This document shows positions 6,471 to 10,434 of a DNA stretch of 10,434 bases, one piece after another. Source of the stretch: Methylococcaceae bacterium (GTDB lineage: Bacteria; Pseudomonadota; Gammaproteobacteria; Methylococcales; Methylomonadaceae); NCBI GenBank assembly GCA_005779525.1, contig SXIZ01000235.1, forward strand, positions 1-10,434, read 5' to 3'. A program made the translations under genes and the position numbers. The notes below the pieces were generated by a model. That model did not search any database. It was given only the letters and a program-made list of their open reading frames with translations, and had not been told where the DNA came from. How positions within the stretch are numbered: position 1 is the first letter of the stretch; every line of letters begins with the position of its first letter.

Positions 6471-6500
6471 ATGATTAACCATTTAAAGAGAGAGTTTTAA
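6471..6500 (+). CDS. Possible 9-codon leader ORF upstream of sbp
   Basis: ATG at 6471 follows GGAG (6461-6464) by 6 nt, a better ribosome-binding site than that of sbp itself. It encodes MINHLKREF and stops at 6498-6500, only 2 bp before the sbp ATG. The purine-rich AAGAGAGAG that would serve sbp lies inside this ORF. Translation of sbp may therefore depend on ribosomes ending here. The peptide contains no Cys or Met run that would suggest amino-acid-sensing attenuation, and a chance ORF is possible. Confidence 0.35.
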   Translation: MINHLKREF

Positions 6501-6502
6501 TT

Positions 6503-7504
6503 ATGCGATTCAATCTACTACAAGCAGGTCTCCTGCTCGCGAGTTTAATGCTTATTGATACGGCACAGGCGGAAAGAACTTTGCTGAATGTGTCCTACGA
6601 TCCTACCCGCGAACTGTATCAAGAGTTTAATACTGAGTTCATAAAATTTTGGAAAGCCAAAACGGGCGAAGATGTTCAAGTACAACAATCGCACGGCGGT
6701 GGTGGCAAACAAACCCGTGCCGTGATTGATGGTTTAGAAGCCGATGTGGTGACTTTGGCCTTATCTGGAGATATTGATCAAATTTCAGAACGCGCAGGAT
6801 TACTGCCAAAAGATTGGCAAACGCGTTTACCGAATAATAGCTTACCGTATACCTCGACTATCGTATTCTTAGTGCGTAAAGGCAATCCTAAAGGCATTAA
6901 AAACTGGGATGATTTAATCAAGCCAGGCGTATCGGTGATTACGCCTAATCCTAAAACGTCTGGGGGTGCACGCTATAACTACTTAGCGGCGTGGGCGTTT
7001 GCTGAAAAGAATTTGGGTGGTAAAGAAGCGGCTAAAGAGTTTGTTAAAAAACTCTATAAAAATGTACCCGTGTTAGATTCGGGTGCGCGTGGATCAACCA
7101 CGACGTTTATTCAACGTGGATTGGGGGATGTGTTAATCACTTGGGAAAATGAAGCTTTCCTTGCGCTAAAAGAAATCGGTGCAGGTGATGTGGAAGAAGT
7201 GGTACCGCCTTTTAGTATTAAAGCTGAAACTCCCGTGGCTTTAATTGATAAAGTTGTTAAAAAGAATGGTAATGAAGATTTAGCTAAAGCCTATCTTGAC
7301 TACTTGTTTTCACCAGTAGGCCAAAAATTGGCAGCGAAGCATTTTTATCGTCCTTATCAACCCGAGCATGCTAACCCAGAAGATATTAAACGTTTTCCAA
7401 AACTTGAGTTGTTCACGGTCGCGGATAAATTTGGTAGCTGGGCACAGGTACAAAAAGAACATTTTGATGATGATGCCATTTTTGACCAAATTTATACCCC
7501 TTAA
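6503..7504 (+). CDS. sbp: Sulfate ABC transporter periplasmic substrate-binding protein
   Basis: A 333-aa protein that captures sulfate (possibly thiosulfate) in the periplasm and delivers it to CysTW. A signal peptide of 23 residues ends in AQA before ERTLLN. Family motifs appear in order: NVSYDPTRELY (29-39), QQSHGGGGKQ (61-70), NPKTSGGARYNYLAAW (149-164), DSGARGSTTTF (192-202), TWENEAF (213-219) and FYRPY (281-285). The Ser-Gly-Gly at 153-155, Ser63 and Trp214 correspond, as I recall it, to sulfate-contacting residues of Salmonella SBP. Length and motifs fit Sbp better than CysP, but the two paralogues are hard to separate by eye. It probably has its own promoter next to the 42-bp element. 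A 333-bp gap with a REP-like palindrome and an attenuator-like structure separates it from cysT, which could allow more binding protein than permease to be made. Confidence 0.92.
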   Translation: MRFNLLQAGLLLASLMLIDTAQAERTLLNVSYDPTRELYQEFNTEFIKFWKAKTGEDVQVQQSHGGGGKQTRAVIDGLEADVVTLALSGDIDQISERAGLLPKDWQTRLPNNSLPYTSTIVFLVRKGNPKGIKNWDDLIKPGVSVITPNPKTSGGARYNYLAAWAFAEKNLGGKEAAKEFVKKLYKNVPVLDSGARGSTTTFIQRGLGDVLITWENEAFLALKEIGAGDVEEVVPPFSIKAETPVALIDKVVKKNGNEDLAKAYLDYLFSPVGQKLAAKHFYRPYQPEHANPEDIKRFPKLELFTVADKFGSWAQVQKEHFDDDAIFDQIYTP

Positions 7505-7516
7505 GGCTGAAGTGTT

Positions 7517-7624
7517 ATCGTAAAAGTCAAGCTGTAGCTTGGGCTAAGCCACGAGTTGGTCAAAATTCAAGGCTTCAAGGGTTGGATTTCTCACTGTTCA
7601 ACCCAAGTTACTCGCTTTTACGAT
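7517..7624. repeat. REP-like palindromic element after sbp
   Basis: Perfect 10-bp outer arms ATCGTAAAAG (7517-7526) and CTTTTACGAT (7615-7624) begin 13 bp after the sbp stop codon. Inside, TAGCTTGGG (7535-7543) pairs with CCCAAGTTA (7602-7610) through one G-U. GGGTTG (7579-7584) can alternatively pair with CAACCC (7599-7604). Size (108 bp), position after a stop codon, the AAAAGT arm and the GTAG-TTGGGCTA core resemble the 6160-6270 element, so they look like diverged copies of one family. Such a structure between a binding-protein gene and its permease genes could stabilise the upstream mRNA, as the malE-malF REP does in E. coli. Confidence 0.55.
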
Positions 7625-7644
7625 CCCCTTTAAATTAAGGGATC
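7622..7644. other. Small inverted repeat after the REP-like element
   Basis: GATCCC (7622-7627) and GGGATC (7639-7644) pair, with TT and AA extending the stem past one bulged C. No U-run follows (AAAAGTTC), so it is not a canonical terminator. It overlaps the last three bases of the REP-like outer arm. Confidence 0.35.
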
Positions 7645-7650
7645 AAAAGT

Positions 7651-7745
7651 TCACTGTAGTTAGCGAGTGATGGCATGGATACCTATTGGAATTAATCACT
7701 GACTAACATTAAGAGCAAGTACAGTCGTCAGGTAGTCGGTTTTTT
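7651..7745 (+). promoter_or_regulatory. Attenuator-like set of competing hairpins before cysT
   Basis: GTTAG-cg-AGTGAT (7659-7671) can pair with ATCACT-ga-CTAAC (7695-7707), giving 11 bp around a 2x2 mismatch. The right arm overlaps ACTGACTA (7698-7705), which can instead pair with TAGTCGGT (7733-7740, one G-U). That second stem ends directly at a run of six T (7740-7745). TCACT (7651-7655) can also pair with AGTGA (7666-7670), freeing the second stem. This is the geometry of an antiterminator/terminator switch. The terminator stem is short, only moderately GC-rich and has a 27-nt loop, so function is uncertain. I see nothing further in 7746-7824. Confidence 0.35.
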
Positions 7746-7824
7746 GAATACATTCTAAGAAATCAATCCTGACCTTGTGCATGCTCTTGGGTGAAACCGT
7801 TACCTCACAACGCTGTACGGCACT

Positions 7825-7830
7825 AAAGAG
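7825..7830 (+). promoter_or_regulatory. Ribosome-binding site deciding the cysT start
   Basis: AAAGAG lies 7 nt before the ATG at 7838. The upstream in-frame starts (TTG 7775, ATG 7781) would add about 20 residues (MCMLLGETVTSQRC...) that do not resemble a CysT N-terminus. Confidence 0.55.
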
Positions 7831-7837
7831 CAAAATC

Positions 7838-8665
7838 ATGAGACAAAGCTACATTATGCCGGGCTTTCGCCCGACCCTGGGCTTTACCCTGTTGTATTTG
7901 GGGCTAGTGGTACTGATTCCATTAAGTACCCTGGTATTTAAAAGTCTGACCCTAAGCTGGGATGACTATGTGCATATCATCACCAGTAAACGTGTACTGG
8001 CTTCATTTCGAGTCAGTTTTGTAACCTCCCTGTTGGGTGCGGCAGTGGCCAGTGTGTTTGGTTTTATTATTGCCTGGACCTTTGTACGTTATAACTTTAT
8101 TGGTAAACGCATCCTGGATGCCCTGATTGATTTACCCTTTGCGTTGCCCACTGCGGTTGCCGGGATAGTTTTGGCGACGATTTATCAGCCCAGCGGCTAT
8201 ATTGGTCGCTTGTTAATGCAAACCTTAGGGGTCAAAGTCGCTTATAACCCGACCGGGATAGTGATTGCACTGATTTTTATTAGTCTGCCGTTTGTGGTAC
8301 GTACTGTTCAGCCCGTATTACAGGAGTTCGATACCAAAATGGAAGAAGCGGCATCTACTTTGGGGGCAAATAAGCTACAAATTTTCATTAAAATTATTTT
8401 CCCGAATGTCTTTCCAGCCTTGTTAACGGGCTTTGCGTTAGCTTTTGCGCGTGGAGTAGGTGAATATGGCTCGGTCATCTTTATCGCAGGAAATATTCCC
8501 TACGTCTCAGAAATTGTGCCCTTGATGATTATTACCAAGTTGGAACAATATGAGTATGCAGGAGCGACTGCAATTGCGTTAACCTTGTTAATCATTTCCT
8601 TTATCTTGTTATTAGTGATTAACTTATTGCAACACTGGATTCGTAAGCAATCCGGTCAACTGTAG
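7838..8665 (+). CDS. cysT: Sulfate ABC transporter permease CysT (CysU)
   Basis: A 275-aa inner-membrane permease, matching the usual length of about 277 aa when begun at this ATG. It forms the sulfate/thiosulfate channel with CysW. About six hydrophobic segments are visible, near 12-34, 60-83, 101-116, 140-154, 197-217 and 243-264. The DLPFALPTAVAG stretch (98-109) and the EAA coupling loop EEAASTLGA (169-177), continuing to the Pro at 189, are characteristic of CysT; the EAA loop contacts the CysA ATPase. GEYGSVIFIAGN (208-219) is another family hallmark. The cysW gene starts 11 bp after the stop codon. Upstream lies the attenuator-like region, so cysTWA may be controlled separately from sbp or by readthrough. 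Confidence 0.93.
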   Translation: MRQSYIMPGFRPTLGFTLLYLGLVVLIPLSTLVFKSLTLSWDDYVHIITSKRVLASFRVSFVTSLLGAAVASVFGFIIAWTFVRYNFIGKRILDALIDLPFALPTAVAGIVLATIYQPSGYIGRLLMQTLGVKVAYNPTGIVIALIFISLPFVVRTVQPVLQEFDTKMEEAASTLGANKLQIFIKIIFPNVFPALLTGFALAFARGVGEYGSVIFIAGNIPYVSEIVPLMIITKLEQYEYAGATAIALTLLIISFILLLVINLLQHWIRKQSGQL

Positions 8666-8676
8666 GCGAGAAATAT

Positions 8677-9561
8677 ATGAATGCTATTGCCCTTGCTAAA
8701 CCTACGGCAAAACTGGATGCTAGTCCTGAAGCCTTGCTCGATCCCCCCTGGGTGCGTTGGTTACTGATTCTAATTTCAGTAAGTTTTATCTTTCTATTTT
8801 TATGTTTACCTTTGGCCAGTGTAATGGTTGAAGCCTTTGCCAAAGGCGTGGATGCTTATTTAAGCACATTGGCGATTCCTGATGCGCAAAGTGCGATTGG
8901 TTTAACTTTATTAACTGCCTTTGCCACGGTACCGTTAAACACTATTTTTGGGGTGGCGGCAGCGTGGTGTATCACCCGTTTTGAATTTCCCGGTAAAAGT
9001 TTTTTAACCACGTTAATCGATTTACCGTTTTCAGTTTCTCCGGTGATCTCAGGTTTGATTTTTGTGTTGTTGTTTGGTGCGCAAGGCTGGTTTGGCGGCT
9101 GGTTGGCAGAGCACGACATCAAAATCATTTTTGCGGTGCCGGGCATTATTTTGGCCACCTTATTTATCACCTTCCCTTTTGTTGCGCGTGAATTAATTCC
9201 GTTGATGCAGGAAATGGGCAGTGAAGAAGAGGAAGCGGCATTATCTCTGGGTGCCAGCGGTTGGCGTACCTTCTTTCTGATTACTGTGCCGAATATCAAA
9301 TGGGGCTTGTTGTACGGGGTGTTGTTGTGTAATGCCCGAGCCATGGGGGAGTTTGGTGCAGTTTCGGTGGTATCTGGACATATTCGCGGCTTGACCAATA
9401 CCTTACCGTTACATGTGGAAGTCAGTTACAACGAATATGATTTTGTAGCGGCATTTGCCAGTGCTTCGATTTTAGCGGGGTTAGCCATTGTGACCTTGGT
9501 ATTAAAAAGCTTTCTGGAATGGAAGCAGCATAATGACCGACAACTTTCGGATGTGCTGTAA
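8677..9561 (+). CDS. cysW: Sulfate ABC transporter permease CysW
   Basis: A 294-aa inner-membrane permease, partner of CysT. After a polar N-terminus of about 25 residues there are hydrophobic segments near 27-51, 72-97, 115-135, 153-170, 208-222 and 258-277. IDLPFSVSPVISGL (114-127) is the CysW version of the conserved periplasmic-side loop, and EEEAALSLGA (184-193) with downstream Pro205 and Gly214 is the EAA loop that docks on CysA. GEFGAVSVVSGHIRG (224-238) is also typical. GGCGAG-like purines at 8664-8670 precede the ATG at 8677, 11 bp after cysT, so translation is probably coupled. A 95-bp spacer with two alternative hairpins separates it from cysA. Confidence 0.93.
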   Translation: MNAIALAKPTAKLDASPEALLDPPWVRWLLILISVSFIFLFLCLPLASVMVEAFAKGVDAYLSTLAIPDAQSAIGLTLLTAFATVPLNTIFGVAAAWCITRFEFPGKSFLTTLIDLPFSVSPVISGLIFVLLFGAQGWFGGWLAEHDIKIIFAVPGIILATLFITFPFVARELIPLMQEMGSEEEEAALSLGASGWRTFFLITVPNIKWGLLYGVLLCNARAMGEFGAVSVVSGHIRGLTNTLPLHVEVSYNEYDFVAAFASASILAGLAIVTLVLKSFLEWKQHNDRQLSDVL

Positions 9562-9596
9562 ACCATATTGTATAGGCGCTACTGTTCCGTTGTTGG

Positions 9597-9632
9597 ACAG
9601 TTGAGTACTACCCAACTGTGCCCAGCACAGTT
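9597..9632 (+). other. Two mutually exclusive hairpins between cysW and cysA
   Basis: ACAGTTG (9597-9603) pairs with CAACTGT (9613-9619). Overlapping it, AACTGTG (9614-9620) pairs with CACAGTT (9626-9632) around a CCCAG loop. The arms share 9614-9619, so only one hairpin can form at a time. No U-run follows. The structure could tune mRNA processing or the supply of CysA relative to the permeases. Confidence 0.4.
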
Positions 9633-9656
9633 AAGTCATTAATTAAGAGAACTCTT

Positions 9657-10434
9657 ATGAGCATTTTACTGAGCGATATTAGTAAACAATTTGGCAACTT
9701 TGCGGCTTTAGATCATATCAATCTGGAAATTCCAGAAGGCGAACTGGTTGCACTATTAGGACCTTCTGGCTGTGGCAAAACCACTTTATTGCGCATTATT
9801 GCTGGCTTGGAAAAACCGGATTCCGGTAAAGTACTATTAAATGGCGAAGATAAGACTGAGCAACATGCCAGTCGCCGAGGCATTGGCTTTGTGTTTCAAC
9901 ATTATGCGTTATTTCGGCATATGACGGTGTTTGAAAACGTCGCTTTTGGTTTGCGGGTGAAGCCAAAACACCTGCGTCCGGGCGAAGCCATTATTCGTAA
10001 CAAGGTGCATAAATTGCTAGAACTGGTACAGTTGGATTGGTTGCATGATCGCTATCCTGATCAACTATCCGGTGGTCAGCGTCAGCGTATTGCGTTAGCA
10101 CGTGCCTTGGCGGTCGAGCCGTCAGTATTATTGTTGGATGAGCCCTTCGGGGCATTGGATGCGAGCGTGCGCAAAGACTTGCGTCAATGGTTGCGTAACT
10201 TGCATCATGATTTAAATGTGACCAGCATCTTCGTAACGCATGATCAGGAAGAGGCTATGGAAGTAGCCAGTCAAGTGGTGGTGCTCAATCATGGCAAAAT
10301 CGAACAGCAAGGTGCGCCGAGCGACATCTATGATCATCCAAGCAATTCTTTCGTATCGCGTTTTATTGGGCAAACTAATCTTCTGGATAACGAGGAAGTT
10401 GATCAAGATTGGTTAACGACGACAGGATTAATTC
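9657..10434 (+). CDS. cysA: Sulfate ABC transporter ATP-binding protein CysA (3' end outside window)
   Basis: The first 259 residues of the ATPase that powers CysTW; E. coli CysA has 365 aa, so about 100 residues lie beyond the window. All nucleotide-binding motifs are intact: Walker A GPSGCGKTT (35-43), Q-loop Gln81 in FVFQHYALFRHMTVFENVAFGL, signature LSGGQRQR (137-144), Walker B with DEPFGALD (161-168) and switch His195 in FVTHDQEEAMEVA. The FQHYALFRHMTVF and FVTHDQEEAMEVA stretches are those of CysA within the CUT1/MOI-type ATPases. AAGAGA (9645-9650) serves as ribosome-binding site 6 nt before the ATG. The C-terminal regulatory domain begins after FIGQTNLL (237-244) and is mostly missing here. 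Confidence 0.94.
   Translation, partial: MSILLSDISKQFGNFAALDHINLEIPEGELVALLGPSGCGKTTLLRIIAGLEKPDSGKVLLNGEDKTEQHASRRGIGFVFQHYALFRHMTVFENVAFGLRVKPKHLRPGEAIIRNKVHKLLELVQLDWLHDRYPDQLSGGQRQRIALARALAVEPSVLLLDEPFGALDASVRKDLRQWLRNLHHDLNVTSIFVTHDQEEAMEVASQVVVLNHGKIEQQGAPSDIYDHPSNSFVSRFIGQTNLLDNEEVDQDWLTTTGLI

Noticed and set aside
6437..6502. SAM or other known riboswitch in the sbp leader
   Set aside because: The predicted leader is only about 60 nt and shows none of the conserved helices of known sulfur-related riboswitches.
7775..7837. Longer cysT start (TTG 7775 or ATG 7781)
   Set aside because: The ATG at 7838 gives the normal CysT length, has a suitable ribosome-binding site, and the extra residues do not resemble a CysT N-terminus.
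8856..9398. A 180-codon open frame on the - strand opposite cysW
   Set aside because: It lies wholly within cysW, whose protein is an unmistakable permease. The antisense translation is low in recognisable structure and rich in Pro/Lys/Asn, as expected for a shadow of a hydrophobic gene.

Overview
The window looks like the chromosome of a mid-GC Gram-negative bacterium, most likely a gammaproteobacterium. The sulfate-transport proteins read very close to the enterobacterial Sbp/CysT/CysW/CysA set, there is an outer-membrane porin with a Sec signal peptide, and ribosome-binding sites are of the AGGA type. I cannot resolve the genus. All recognisable genes lie on the + strand.

Left part (1-3969): three tightly spaced genes, gaps 26 and 23 bp, form the 3' part of an operon. 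They are the C-terminal end of a c-type-heme protein (CLSCH motif), a 605-aa type-3 copper enzyme of the tyrosinase/polyphenol oxidase family with all six copper histidines, and a 609-aa protein of unknown function rich in Trp, Tyr, Asn and Pro. A strong hairpin without a U-tract follows. This heme + tyrosinase + unknown combination is the part most likely to be an undescribed system.

Right part (about 4100-10434): a sulfate-uptake locus. Its order is a 58-aa YezD/DUF2292 protein, an AlgE-like (alginate-export family) porin, the periplasmic sulfate-binding protein (sbp), permeases cysT and cysW, and the ATPase cysA, which runs off the window end. The inferred path is porin across the outer membrane, Sbp capture in the periplasm, then CysTW-CysA import.

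The regulatory DNA is rich. A near-identical 42-bp element (34/42 by hand alignment) sits at the same distance from a weak promoter upstream of both yezD and sbp, pointing to one activator controlling both transcription units. Palindromic REP-like elements of about 110 bp follow the porin and sbp genes. A possible attenuator (competing stems and a run of six T) lies between sbp and cysT, and two mutually exclusive hairpins lie between cysW and cysA. A 9-codon ORF sits 2 bp upstream of sbp.

Gene-free stretches over 300 bp are 3970-4358 (hairpin, dispersed GCATCTA half-sites, operator and promoter), 6131-6502 (REP-like element, operator, promoter, mini-ORF) and 7505-7837 (REP-like element, small hairpin, attenuator-like structure). 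I saw no tRNA, rRNA, transposase or CRISPR array. Sampled lines of the tyrosinase operon are clearly richer in GC than sampled lines of the sbp-cysTW genes.
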